DNA of 64,000 nt from NCBI GenBank assembly GCA_920105625.2, contig OV050030.1, positions 218,348,325 through 218,412,324 of the forward strand. The letters are read 5' to 3'. Source of the DNA: Clusia tigrina (Eukaryota > Arthropoda > Insecta > Diptera > Clusiidae). A program made the translations under genes and the position numbers. Below are positions 55,332 through 62,374 of the stretch, piece after piece. Each line of letters begins with the position of its first letter. Position 1 is the first letter of the stretch. The notes beneath the pieces are model-generated. The model searched no databases and had not been told where the DNA came from. It saw only the letters and a list, made by a program, of their open reading frames with translations.

Positions 55332-55339
55332 TATATAAG
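55332..55339 (+). promoter_or_regulatory. TATA box in LTR
   Basis: TATATAAG, the only good TATA match in the LTR. It would place transcription start about 25-30 bp downstream, near 55365, close to the poly(A) signal, giving a short R region. Function is inferred from position. Confidence 0.6.
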
Positions 55340-55355
55340 AGTAAGTATTCTAAGA

Positions 55356-55361
55356 AATAAA
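55356..55361 (+). terminator. Poly(A) signal in LTR
   Basis: AATAAA, 24 bp after the TATA start and about 120 bp before the LTR end, where an R/U5 processing signal is expected. Confidence 0.55.
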
Positions 55362-55486
55362 GGCTTGTGATTTTAAAACTAAAAGTGTAATCTAGTGATT
55401 TTTCCAAAGAGTGATTTAGGCCTTTCAGATACACGCGCACAGCAGAAGGACGTCCCCCGTCAAACAAGGACAATACCCCAACATTT

Positions 55487-55500
55487 TGGCCCAGCCGGTC
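55487..55500 (+). promoter_or_regulatory. Putative primer-binding site
   Basis: TGGCCCAGCCGGTC begins 4 bp after the CAACA end of the LTR and starts with TGG, the complement of a tRNA 3' CCA. The TTTTGG-CC-CCGG pattern resembles sites following insect BEL/Pao and some gypsy LTRs. I could not assign it to a particular tRNA from memory. Confidence 0.5.
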
Positions 55501-56285
55501 TTAAGGACCTACAGGAGGAATCCCAGGGCAAGGTACCCCGTAGCAGGAAAGAATCCTGCAACAAAATCAAAGGACATCTTACTACAACATTTAAAGGACC
55601 AGAATGTCATCGGGAAAAAAAATGGTGAGTATGCTTATAGTAGGACATTCTAGTATCTAAGTGAATTTTGTCGACGATTCTTCGGTGGCCGTGTGGGCGC
55701 TTTTGCGCCGGTCATGCAGAAGAAGCAGCATTGGGGCTGATTAGCCGCTGCGGTTAGGTGACAATAGATCGATCTAATAAGAAAACTTTCTACTTACGGT
55801 CAGGTTGTATAGGGTTGTTCAACTGAGATTAGGCTCATACTTTTTAATACATTTTGTTTCAGCATTCTCGGGGGATGTGGAACGTGTCTGTTTATTCACG
55901 GATTTTGCGTTATTGAATTGCGAACTTGTGTATACCGGTTGGTTTGGTTCGGAAAGAACTTGCCACGGTATAGGGTTCGTACGGTTATGATAGGGGATTT
56001 GTGTTTGTTTATCGGTAGGGACATTTATACGATTCAATTTATATTGTTTTGAAATCAAAATAAAGATTGATATAAATATTTGGCATTTTGAGTTTTGGTT
56101 ATTAGCTGAAGAGGTGCAGACAACACGTGTTGTTGCATCAAAGTTTTTGAAGTTCGGAAACTACGATTTGCGTAGCAATGTTGAAGAAAACATTTAAATG
56201 CTATTATTACGTGGCGCATACGTTACGGGTTTATTTTTAAATATGGATTCAAATTTCCGGGAATGAATCAAGACACTTTTGCCGG
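55501..56285 (+). other. Leader/internal sequence of the LTR element (non-coding)
   Basis: Follows the primer site and precedes the nested LOA-like insertion. I see no convincing coding sequence. It contains an ATG immediately followed by a consensus splice donor (55622-55630), a GC hairpin GGCGC-TTTT-GCGCC (55696-55709), a good splice-acceptor-like TTTTGTTTCAG ending at 55862, an AATAAA at 56059-56064, and a 14-bp perfect palindrome with a central CACGTG (56120-56133). The donor before the body suggests that much of this is an intron. Continuity with 62054-62374 on the far side of the insertion is inferred. Confidence 0.5.
55622..55630 (+). promoter_or_regulatory. ATG with adjoining splice-donor sequence
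   Basis: ATG|GTGAGT: a start codon directly abutting a near-perfect donor. Read through unspliced, this ATG meets a stop after 12 codons. A splice from here to the AG at 62409-62410 would place the ATG in phase 0 with the gag frame that is open at 62411. The acceptor choice is a guess. Confidence 0.35.
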
Positions 56286-56298
56286 TAAATCAAAATTT
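56286..56298 (+). repeat. Left target-site duplication of the LOA-like element
   Basis: TAAATCAAAATTT here matches TAAATCAAATTT at 62042-62053 with one A length difference. The first 9 bases are identical without a gap. It ends one T before the predicted ribozyme-defined 5' end of the element. Confidence 0.65.
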
Positions 56299-56299
56299 T

Positions 56300-56408
56300 C
56301 TCCTACGCTGGGTAGTCACCTTGTTGCGGTGTAGGGGCTTACTGTGTGCTGGAACATGGCACATGAAAGACGGTGACATGGTCCAGTTACGCAAACTAAG
56401 AACTACCT
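56300..56408 (+). ncRNA. Candidate HDV-like self-cleaving ribozyme
   Basis: The first ~109 nt of the element can be threaded into the nested double pseudoknot of the hepatitis delta ribozyme. P1 is 56300-56306 with 56331-56337 (7 bp, one G-U). P2 is 56310-56316 with 56402-56408 (7 bp, one G-U). P3 is ACC 56318-56320 with GGU 56328-56330, closing a 7-nt loop UUGUUGC. P3 runs straight into the 3' strand of P1. P4 is 56349-56358 with 56377-56386 (10 bp, one mismatch). The joining strand before P2 contains CUAAG (56396-56400), matching the J4/2 motif in which the catalytic C lies in the antigenomic HDV ribozyme. Cleavage would fall before 56300, next to the target duplication. Ribozymes of this fold are known at the 5' ends of R2 and Baggins elements. 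P1.1 looks weak here. Confidence 0.6.
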
Positions 56409-56432
56409 TCAACGCACAGGTTGAAAGTAGTT
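56401..56432 (+). other. Stable hairpin overlapping ribozyme strand P2
   Basis: AACTACCTTCAAC and GTTGAAAGTAGTT pair over 13 positions with one mismatch around a 6-nt loop. The left arm contains the P2 3' strand (56402-56408), so this hairpin and the ribozyme fold are mutually exclusive. Confidence 0.75.
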
Positions 56433-56889
56433 TTCTACGATTCCTGCTCAGTCGTTAAGGCTAGTTAGTAGTCGTACTGGCCAATATCGAACGTCTCACT
56501 GAGACCGCCGGATCGCCTAGACACTAACAATTGGTCAGCCCTTCGGGGAAGTGCGGCAATTACTTTACAGACCAATGGCCCACTTTCAGTACGGTCATGT
56601 CTCTGCTGGACTTGGGTCGCCGATTGCCGGGCGGGGGAGAGAGAAAACTCCCTGGGGCAGGGTTCACCAGACATATTGGCCCATAAAAAACACCCTAAAT
56701 TCACGGTGGAACAGCTATGCCAGTGAGCTTGCTTGTCGGGGTAGAGTCAAGCTTAATAGCGAACTCCGTACGAGGTGCGGCGAACCTACGGTTTTAATTA
56801 GCCTTACCACGGGGGCGCCCGTGGGTGACCAAAACGCAAAAGAAAACTAAAGAAAAATATATGGAAAACTTAAGCCTATATGAAAAAAA

Positions 56890-57024
56890 ATGGACTGCAC
56901 ACCTTCAAATGTGCATATTGTGGCTACAATGAGCCAACACCCATCATTGGCCGAGGGGGCATCTGGTCCCATCGACAATGAAAGCATGGAGCACGACCTG
57001 TTGGGGGGGCACCCGGTCCCTTAA
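56890..57024 (+). CDS. Probable displaced N-terminal part of ORF1
   Basis: An ATG in A-rich context opens a 44-codon frame that stops at TAA 57022-57024, just after a run of seven G (57003-57009). In the ORF1 frame, sequence is open from 56982 with no ATG before 57042. One additional G in the run would join the two frames. The residues before the run (GASGPI...) and those after it in the ORF1 frame (GAPGPL...) resemble each other, which fits one continuous protein. ORF1 therefore probably started at 56890 and lost its frame by a one-base homopolymer change, or the consensus is short by one G. Confidence 0.45.
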   Translation: MDCTPSNVHIVATMSQHPSLAEGASGPIDNESMEHDLLGGHPVP

Positions 57025-57041
57025 CCGACAGGCCGGAGGAG

Positions 57042-58328
57042 ATGGACATCCCACTTAGCCAGGAATCGGCTGGGGTGTCTATCTCCTCGGAACAGGAGAG
57101 AAATCTTCTTGAACCTGCTCCAGAGAAGATTCCAAAACTTAGGGTGAAGCTGTCCGGAGCTGGACGTAAACGTTTTAAGGCTTTGCTTGCCAGGGGCATA
57201 TCGCTGGAAACAGCTCGGTCCTTGGCGGCAAATCCAGCCAACGTGTCTGCGCGATGGACCCCTAAAAGATCCCGTTCAGATGGCTCCACGCCGACATCGA
57301 ACTCCAGGCCGACAAAGCGGTTTGCACAAGAGGGCAACAAAAACATTGATAAAATGTCAATAGTGCCCCCAGCGGACCCGCCGGTGTGTGGTGAGATGAA
57401 GGAGGCGGAGACCTTACTTGGGGGCGAACCTGGTCCCAGTAAGAGGGTGGCGAGTGTCTCTGAAAGACATGGCGTGCAGGGCGCCTCCTTGGGGGTCCCC
57501 TGCTCAAAGCCTACTCTAGCGGAGACAGTCTGCTCCAAAAAGATAGGGGCTATACCTAGCAATTTCCCGGAGGGCATATGGTCCACTGAAGAAATTGGGA
57601 AGGTACAACGGTTTATTCTCGACAAGATGTTCGAGACTCGTGGGGGCCCAGTGAAGCCACACTTTGCAGGCTGTAGTTTCAAGCCTGGATGGTTGTCGAT
57701 CAACTGTCTGGACGACGAAACCGTAGCCTGGGCTGAAGAATGGATACCAGCCATGAAGCCATGGGAGGGGGCTGAGTTGAAGGTGGTGGACGAGGCAAAA
57801 GTGCCAAAGGCCAAGATCTTCGTTGGCTACTTTCCCGGCTCGGTGTCTTGGCAAAATGACCGAATTTTGGGGCAAGTGGAGTCGCAGAATTCGGGCATTA
57901 GTGTCAGCGAGTGGCGGGTGCTCCATCGCCTACAAAAAGGTGACCAGGTCGAGCTGGCAATTGCTCTGGACCCCATCTCGTCTGAAAGGGTTGACACACT
58001 GGGTAACAAAGTCTACTATGGCTTTGGCAGTGCCCAGCTCCGACCTAGACTGAAGGGGAACAGGGCAAAATCTGCTGTTGGTGTTGAAGAGCAACCAACA
58101 ACATCTGTTGCAGCGCGGGCAAAGCAGAGTAGCCAGAAGCCGAAAACGGGGCCCATTTTCACAAAGCCAGTACCGAGAGCGGAGAGAGGCAACACACGTG
58201 TCCAACGTCCAAAACCATCTGCTCTCTCTGGTAGGCTCAGGAAATGGGAGAGAAAAGACCCGGAGGCTGCGGAAACTTTGCGGAGCACAAAGGGTGGTAA
58301 GATCCGCAAGGATCGGTCTGGGAAATAA
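57042..58328 (+). CDS. ORF1 protein of LOA-like element (DUF4780-like, gag-like)
   Basis: 428 codons from the first ATG in this frame. The N-terminal third has a basic motif KLSGAGRKRFKALLARG (about residues 33-49), typical of insect LOA-type ORF1 proteins. A low-complexity Ser/Pro/Lys linker follows. Residues about 167-337, from IPSNFPEGIW to the GFGSAQLRPR region, match the DUF4780 pattern as I know it, including the GCSFKPGWLSINC, DETVAWAEEW and WEGAELKVV stretches. The C-terminal 90 residues are basic and probably bind RNA; no CCHC knuckle is visible. The expected role is element-RNA binding and RNP assembly. The stop TAA overlaps the ORF2 start by one base (TAATG). The true N-terminus may lie upstream at 56890 (see that entry). 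Confidence 0.85.
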   Translation: MDIPLSQESAGVSISSEQERNLLEPAPEKIPKLRVKLSGAGRKRFKALLARGISLETARSLAANPANVSARWTPKRSRSDGSTPTSNSRPTKRFAQEGNKNIDKMSIVPPADPPVCGEMKEAETLLGGEPGPSKRVASVSERHGVQGASLGVPCSKPTLAETVCSKKIGAIPSNFPEGIWSTEEIGKVQRFILDKMFETRGGPVKPHFAGCSFKPGWLSINCLDDETVAWAEEWIPAMKPWEGAELKVVDEAKVPKAKIFVGYFPGSVSWQNDRILGQVESQNSGISVSEWRVLHRLQKGDQVELAIALDPISSERVDTLGNKVYYGFGSAQLRPRLKGNRAKSAVGVEEQPTTSVAARAKQSSQKPKTGPIFTKPVPRAERGNTRVQRPKPSALSGRLRKWERKDPEAAETLRSTKGGKIRKDRSGK

Positions 58329-58330
58329 TG
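58326..58330 (+). promoter_or_regulatory. TAATG stop/start overlap between ORF1 and ORF2
   Basis: The ORF1 stop TAA (58326-58328) shares its last A with the ORF2 start ATG (58328-58330). The same arrangement in the silkworm R1-clade element SART1 is known to couple ORF2 translation to termination of ORF1. Downstream ORF2 would otherwise be hard to reach in a capped mRNA. Confidence 0.7.
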
Positions 58331-59065
58331 TCCCAGGCCCCATCACGAACGCAAAACTCTTGGAAGCAGCTTCACTGTCTCCAAATAAATCTCCACAGGG
58401 CTATAGCAGCCTCTTACAGGCTCAGTGCCTTGGTGGCACACCAGAGTCTGGACGTCGTAGCCATTCAAGAACCATGGGCCACAAATGGGCGCATAAATGG
58501 TCTGCAGACAAAAACATGTAAGTTGATCTATGATAATAATGTTGACCGACCGAGGGCAGCGATCATGATCAACAAAAATATTAAATTCCTCCCAATTTCA
58601 GAGCTTCTACAACGCGATCTGGTGGCAGTACAGGCAGAAGTGCCTAGTGCCAAAGGGAGGAGAATGGTAGTCCTGGCCTCCATGTACTTACATGGCGACA
58701 CAGAGGACGCGGTATCGCGCGAGCTCCAGCAGCTTACGGAGTACTGTCGCACTCGCAGTCTACAGTGGGTGGTGTGCTGCGACGCAAACGCGCACCACAC
58801 GGTATGGGGAAGCACGGACACGAACGGGCGAGGTGAGTCACTTCTTGATTTTATTACGACAAACAATCTGGTGGTGGTAAATAGGGGTGACGAGCCTACC
58901 TTTATGAATGCGATAAGGGGGGAGGTGTTAGATCTCACCCTAACTAGCGCATTCATATCAAATAACATTTCTAATTGGAGGGTGCTTAATGAGGTCTCCA
59001 TGTCGGACCATAGGTACATTTGCTTTGATCTGGGGGGGGGGAGATTGGAGGCACCTTCGAAATGA
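58328..59065 (+). CDS. ORF2, N-terminal part: AP-like endonuclease
   Basis: 245 codons holding a complete apurinic-type endonuclease domain that would nick target DNA to prime reverse transcription. Visible catalytic or binding motifs: N21 (QINLH), E48 (QEPW), D152 and N154 (CDANAHH), the structural WGS 160-162, D202 (LDLTL) and the closing SDH 226-228. All are intact. The frame ends shortly after the domain, past a run of ten G (59032-59041). The reverse transcriptase frame is already open from 59029 in the -1 register. In related elements the two are one ~1200-residue protein, so this is probably the front half of ORF2 cut by a frameshift. Its stop and the next ATG overlap as ATGA (59062-59065), leaving reinitiation possible. 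Confidence 0.85.
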   Translation: MSQAPSRTQNSWKQLHCLQINLHRAIAASYRLSALVAHQSLDVVAIQEPWATNGRINGLQTKTCKLIYDNNVDRPRAAIMINKNIKFLPISELLQRDLVAVQAEVPSAKGRRMVVLASMYLHGDTEDAVSRELQQLTEYCRTRSLQWVVCCDANAHHTVWGSTDTNGRGESLLDFITTNNLVVVNRGDEPTFMNAIRGEVLDLTLTSAFISNNISNWRVLNEVSMSDHRYICFDLGGGRLEAPSK

Positions 59066-61977
59066 GAAATGTTAGGACGACCAACTGGTCGATATATAAC
59101 TTTTACTTAGAGCAAAATATTGCGTGCCTTAGTGAAAAAATAAGTAACTCTCAGGAACTAGATCTTGAAGTTAACAAATTAAATAATATAATAATCGAGG
59201 CTTTTGAAAGTAGCTGCAATTTAGTTGTGAAGAAACGTTCTAGGAACGTACCCTGGTGGAGCGGGGAGCTCAATGTTTTGCGCAAAAAAGCCCGTCAACT
59301 CTTTAATAGGGCCAAGTCTAATGGTGACTGGGCATCTTATAGAAGTGCCTTAACGGCCTATAATAATGAGTTGAGAAGATCTAAGAGAGACTCATGGAAA
59401 AAATACTGTGAGGAGATTGAAACCCTCCCAGCAGCTACCCGACTCCAGAAATCACTCAATAAAGATCACTCAAACGGACTTTCTACACTCAAGAAGCCTG
59501 ACGGAAATTTTACGGAGAGCCTGGAAGAGACGGGACAGCTTTTGTTAGACACTCAGTTTCCAGGCTGTGCCACTAGCGGAGAGGATAGTGAAATCATCGA
59601 GAATACTCGTTTCTTGATGCCTACACGGAGGGAACTCTCACTGGCTCGCAGAATCTTCACCGTCAATAAAACCAAATGGGCTATCTCCACTTTTGGACCA
59701 TTCAAATCGCCAGGTGTCGATAATATACAACCGTGCCTACTTCGGCAAGGTGTTGATGTATTAGCACCTGTGCTAACAAACATTTTCAGGATAAGCCTGG
59801 AGCTAGGCATAGTGCCTAAACCTTGGACGAAGGCTAGGGTGGCTTTCATACCGAAAGCAGGCAAAAAGGCGGACCACACGCCAAAAGCCTATCGGCCCAT
59901 TAGCCTGACGTCATTCCTGCTAAAAGTTATGGAAAAAATTCTGGACCAATATATCAGGGAAACTTATCTTAAAGATTCTCCTCTTCATATTGAACAATAC
60001 GCTTACCAATCAGGCAAATCGACTGAGACAGCCATACATAGCTTAACTAGCAAAATTGAAAAGGCGTTTGAGGGTAAAGAAATAGCTCTCTGTACATCGG
60101 TTGACATTACGGGGGCTTTTGACAATGCTACTTTCAGATCAATTGAGGAGGGGATGAACAGGAAAGGTATACAAAGACTGATCATAACATGGGTTCTCAA
60201 TATGCTGAAAAACAGAACGACAATCTTTGAAACAGGGACAGCAAAGCAAATTGTCAGGTCAACCAAAGGATGTCCCCAGGGGGGCGTCCTATCGCCACTC
60301 CTATGGTTATTGGTTATCGACGAGCTCTTACAAACTCTCAATGACCTCGGATACGAAGTTCAGGGCTTTGCGGATGATTTGGTAATTATGGTCAGAGGCA
60401 AGTTTGACTCTACCATAACAGATCGCATGCAACTGGCTCTCGACATCACTCAAAACTGGTGTCAGGAGAAAGGCCTATCGATAAATCCGAATAAAACAAA
60501 CGTGGTACCCTTCACCAAAAGAAGGAAACTGAATCTGGGGACCTTAAGTTTAGGGACCACAAACTTAACAATGTCCAATGAAATGAAATATCTGGGAGTA
60601 ATCCTGGACAAAACTCTAACTTGGAAAAACCACTTATCATACATAACTAGTAAAGCCTTAAGAGCAACCTATGCTTGCCAGAGGTTGTACGGTAAAACAT
60701 GGGGACTACGGCCAAAAATGATGGCGTGGTCATATAAAACAATAATAGTACCAATGATTACTTATGCGTCGTTGGTATGGTGGCCAAAAGTCAACCAAAC
60801 AGGAGCTCAGAGGACTCTTAACAAGATTCACCGTATAGCCTGTTTGAGTGTGACGGGAGCAATGAGAACGTGCCCCACACTAGCTTTGGGAGTGATCACT
60901 GGACTGACTCCTCTACACCTTGTAGTTAAAAGGATGGCGGCCAGCGCGGCCCTAAGGCTACCTAATCTAGCCCATCTTAAAGAAGGCAACCTTTCGGGGC
61001 ACGCAAAGATTCTGGACACTGTCTGGAATTCTCCGTGCCTCATGGTATTCGACAAAATGGACAGAAAATTAGACTTCTCAAAGCAATTCAAAGTGGTCAT
61101 CAGTGACCGTTCAGCTTGGAGAAACAAGGAAATAACAATAAAACAGGACTCTCAGTTGTGGTATACAGATGGGTCCAAAATGGAAGATGGCAGTGCAGGA
61201 GCTGGAATTGTAGGGCCAAATTTCCAAAAAGCAATTGCAATGGGAAAAACAGCTTCCATTTTTCAGGCGGAGGTCCACGCTTTAGAGTTATGTGCTAGAG
61301 AATGTCTACGCAGGGGTACACGCAACACCAAAATATGCATACTCTCAGATAGCCAGGCAGCTCTTAAATCATTAATAAACTTCTCATTCCAATCAAAGCT
61401 GGTCTGGGAATGCTGTAAACTTCTCAATACCCTAGCAGCGAGAAACTCTGTTACGCTAATGTGGGTACCGGGACACGAGGGACATGAGGGCAACGAAATG
61501 GCAGATTCTTTAGCAAAAAAGGGTGCAGACACTGCCTTTATAGGCCCAGAACCCTTCTGTGGGGTAAACAGTAGCTTCACAAATAACTTGTTGTGCGAAC
61601 AGGAAAAACGAAGTCTGCTAAACTACTGGAGAGCCCAAAAAGGCATGCGGCAGTCGAGACTACTCATTGATCCTGAACACATCAGGGTAGATGCTTCTTT
61701 AAACCTCAGCAGAAATGACATCAAACTATACACTGAACTTTTAACAGGACACTGTAAACTAAATTACCACCTGAAGAAAATAGGCGTGGTAGAAGACGAT
61801 TCTTGTCGACTCTGTCAAGAGGAGCAGGAAACGGCAGAACACATTCTATGCACTTGCCCAGCGGTGGCAAGACGCAGACATAAGTACCTAGGCAGTGGGT
61901 TCATATCTCCAAATCACCTAGTTAAAATTAAGCCCACAGCAGTTACGAGATTTATAAACAGTCTAGGACTGTTTTAG
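59062..61977 (+). CDS. ORF2, main part: reverse transcriptase, RNase H, zinc finger
   Basis: 971 codons. The reverse transcriptase shows an N-terminal PGVDNI motif, the KAYRPISL stretch, motif A D348-x4-F353-D354, motif B QGGVLSP (406-412), motif C FADD (436-439) and a motif-E-like YLGVILD. RNase H follows with D703 (YTDGS), E737, D763 (SDSQ), H805 (PGHEG) and D815 (MADSLA), a full catalytic set. The C-terminus has C915-x2-C918-x8-H927-x4-C932, the finger usual at the end of such proteins. It copies element RNA at the nicked target and, with RNase H, may remove the RNA strand. No internal stop or frameshift is seen. The ATG at 59062 is the first in frame, but the natural protein probably begins at 58328 (see endonuclease entry). 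Confidence 0.92.
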   Translation: MRNVRTTNWSIYNFYLEQNIACLSEKISNSQELDLEVNKLNNIIIEAFESSCNLVVKKRSRNVPWWSGELNVLRKKARQLFNRAKSNGDWASYRSALTAYNNELRRSKRDSWKKYCEEIETLPAATRLQKSLNKDHSNGLSTLKKPDGNFTESLEETGQLLLDTQFPGCATSGEDSEIIENTRFLMPTRRELSLARRIFTVNKTKWAISTFGPFKSPGVDNIQPCLLRQGVDVLAPVLTNIFRISLELGIVPKPWTKARVAFIPKAGKKADHTPKAYRPISLTSFLLKVMEKILDQYIRETYLKDSPLHIEQYAYQSGKSTETAIHSLTSKIEKAFEGKEIALCTSVDITGAFDNATFRSIEEGMNRKGIQRLIITWVLNMLKNRTTIFETGTAKQIVRSTKGCPQGGVLSPLLWLLVIDELLQTLNDLGYEVQGFADDLVIMVRGKFDSTITDRMQLALDITQNWCQEKGLSINPNKTNVVPFTKRRKLNLGTLSLGTTNLTMSNEMKYLGVILDKTLTWKNHLSYITSKALRATYACQRLYGKTWGLRPKMMAWSYKTIIVPMITYASLVWWPKVNQTGAQRTLNKIHRIACLSVTGAMRTCPTLALGVITGLTPLHLVVKRMAASAALRLPNLAHLKEGNLSGHAKILDTVWNSPCLMVFDKMDRKLDFSKQFKVVISDRSAWRNKEITIKQDSQLWYTDGSKMEDGSAGAGIVGPNFQKAIAMGKTASIFQAEVHALELCARECLRRGTRNTKICILSDSQAALKSLINFSFQSKLVWECCKLLNTLAARNSVTLMWVPGHEGHEGNEMADSLAKKGADTAFIGPEPFCGVNSSFTNNLLCEQEKRSLLNYWRAQKGMRQSRLLIDPEHIRVDASLNLSRNDIKLYTELLTGHCKLNYHLKKIGVVEDDSCRLCQEEQETAEHILCTCPAVARRRHKYLGSGFISPNHLVKIKPTAVTRFINSLGLF

Positions 61978-62041
61978 TTGGGTACGAGGCTGCACAATAG
62001 ATCTTTTAGGTCGCGGTGTTCTTTTAGCCTGTCCATAATAA
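61978..62041 (+). other. 3' UTR and tail of the LOA-like element
   Basis: Only 64 bp separate the RT stop from the right target duplication. The end is ATAATAA rather than poly(A), in line with I/R1/LOA-type elements that end in short A-rich repeats. No AATAAA signal is present here. Confidence 0.65.
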
Positions 62042-62053
62042 TAAATCAAATTT
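62042..62053 (+). repeat. Right target-site duplication of the LOA-like element
   Basis: TAAATCAAATTT, matching 56286-56298 (9 identical bases, then a one-A length difference). The first T may belong to the element's ATAATAA tail. Confidence 0.65.
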
Positions 62054-62374
62054 CGGTTTTTACAAACATATGGCCTTTCCTATAGATTTTTGGGAGTATT
62101 AAAGATGGTGAGAGGAAATCAAGGAGTATCTGTGCGGAAGTCAAGAACCAATTTGCACTGAAGGAAGGACTTAATGGACGCCGGTAGACAGCGAACATAG
62201 AACTTATGATGGAAGTTAAAAGAATATTAAGATAGAATTTACGGTGGAATGTTTTTTAAAAATAAATTTGTATTTATAATTAAGTAAGACAGAATAAAAT
62301 ATTGTAACAAGTTTTAACAATTATTGGATTTTTATTTGTAATTGGGATACGCCATCTGGTCTGGCATTTGGGAT
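62054..62374 (+). other. AT-rich non-coding stretch before gag
   Basis: 321 bp with no credible coding sequence. It contains two AATAAA signals (62261-62266 and 62293-62298) and a pyrimidine/AT-rich stretch. The gag frame becomes open at 62342 after a TAA. It may be the right half of the LTR-element leader or intron interrupted by the LOA-like insertion. Alternatively, the poly(A) signals followed by ATTTGTAAT|TGGGATACGCC could mark the U5 end and primer site of a separate gypsy-type LTR, but I find no matching LTR start or TATA box. Confidence 0.45.

Larger units (their letters stand above)
54980..55483 (+). mobile_element. 5' LTR of an LTR retrotransposon
   Basis: The satellite stops abruptly after GCAGACC and a 504-bp unique sequence begins with TGTTG and ends with CAACA, a perfect 5-bp terminal inverted pair of the TG...CA type. 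It contains a TATA box, a poly(A) signal 24 bp downstream and, directly after its end, TTT plus a TGG-initiated primer-site-like sequence. This is the order expected for U3-R-U5 and primer-binding site on the + strand. U3 also holds the perfect hairpin AATATTAC/GTAATATT (55121-55140), the inverted repeat GTCAGTTGG/CCAACTGAC (55237-55259) and a direct repeat TTTTAGGGTGC (55096 and 55153). The partner LTR and second target-site copy lie beyond the window, so a solo LTR is not formally excluded; the internal sequence that follows argues against it. Confidence 0.8.
56300..56889 (+). other. 5' UTR of the LOA-like element
   Basis: About 590 bp between the element start and the first in-frame ORF1 ATG candidate. 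It holds the ribozyme candidate and a strong hairpin at 56401-56432 (13 bp stem, one mismatch, 6-nt loop). The rest is GC-richer than the flanking LTR leader. As in related elements, this region probably carries the internal promoter and a translation-entry structure, but no specific motif was recognised. The open frames across it are not believed. Confidence 0.6.
56300..62041 (+). mobile_element. LOA-like non-LTR retrotransposon, nearly complete (about 5.74 kb)
   Basis: A + strand element with 5' UTR, ORF1, apurinic-type endonuclease, reverse transcriptase, RNase H and a C-terminal CCHC-type zinc finger. It ends in a short 3' UTR with an ATAATAA tail and no long poly(A). The combination of RNase H in ORF2, a DUF4780-like ORF1 and a TAATG ORF1/ORF2 joint fits the LOA/Bilbo/Baggins group of the I/R1 assemblage; R1 proper is less likely because no rDNA flanks are present. 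Ends are set by the flanking duplication and by the candidate 5' ribozyme. It sits in the same orientation as, and inside the leader of, the LTR element. Only two defects are seen: frame breaks at G runs in ORF1 (57003-57009) and ORF2 (59032-59041). Confidence 0.85.

Noticed and set aside
55395..55628. 77-codon frame across the LTR end and leader
   Set aside because: Starts at a non-ATG codon, spans the LTR boundary and primer site, and has no recognisable domain.
55805..55990. 61-codon frame in the LTR-element leader
   Set aside because: Non-ATG start, no domain, and it overlaps a probable intron.
56551..56850. 99-codon frame in the 5' UTR of the LOA-like element
   Set aside because: Non-ATG start and no similarity to known ORF1 N-termini; lies in structured UTR.
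56924..57814. 296-codon antisense frame opposite ORF1
   Set aside because: A shadow of ORF1, which has recognisable domain structure on the + strand.
56300..62041. R1-type rDNA-specific element
   Set aside because: The protein layout is similar, but the target flanks are AT-rich LTR-element leader, not 28S rDNA, and the target duplication is unrelated to the R1 site.
62054..62342. A separate 5' LTR directly before gag
   Set aside because: Two AATAAA signals and a following TGG are suggestive, but no TATA box, no LTR start and no clear tRNA match were found. Held as an alternative only.
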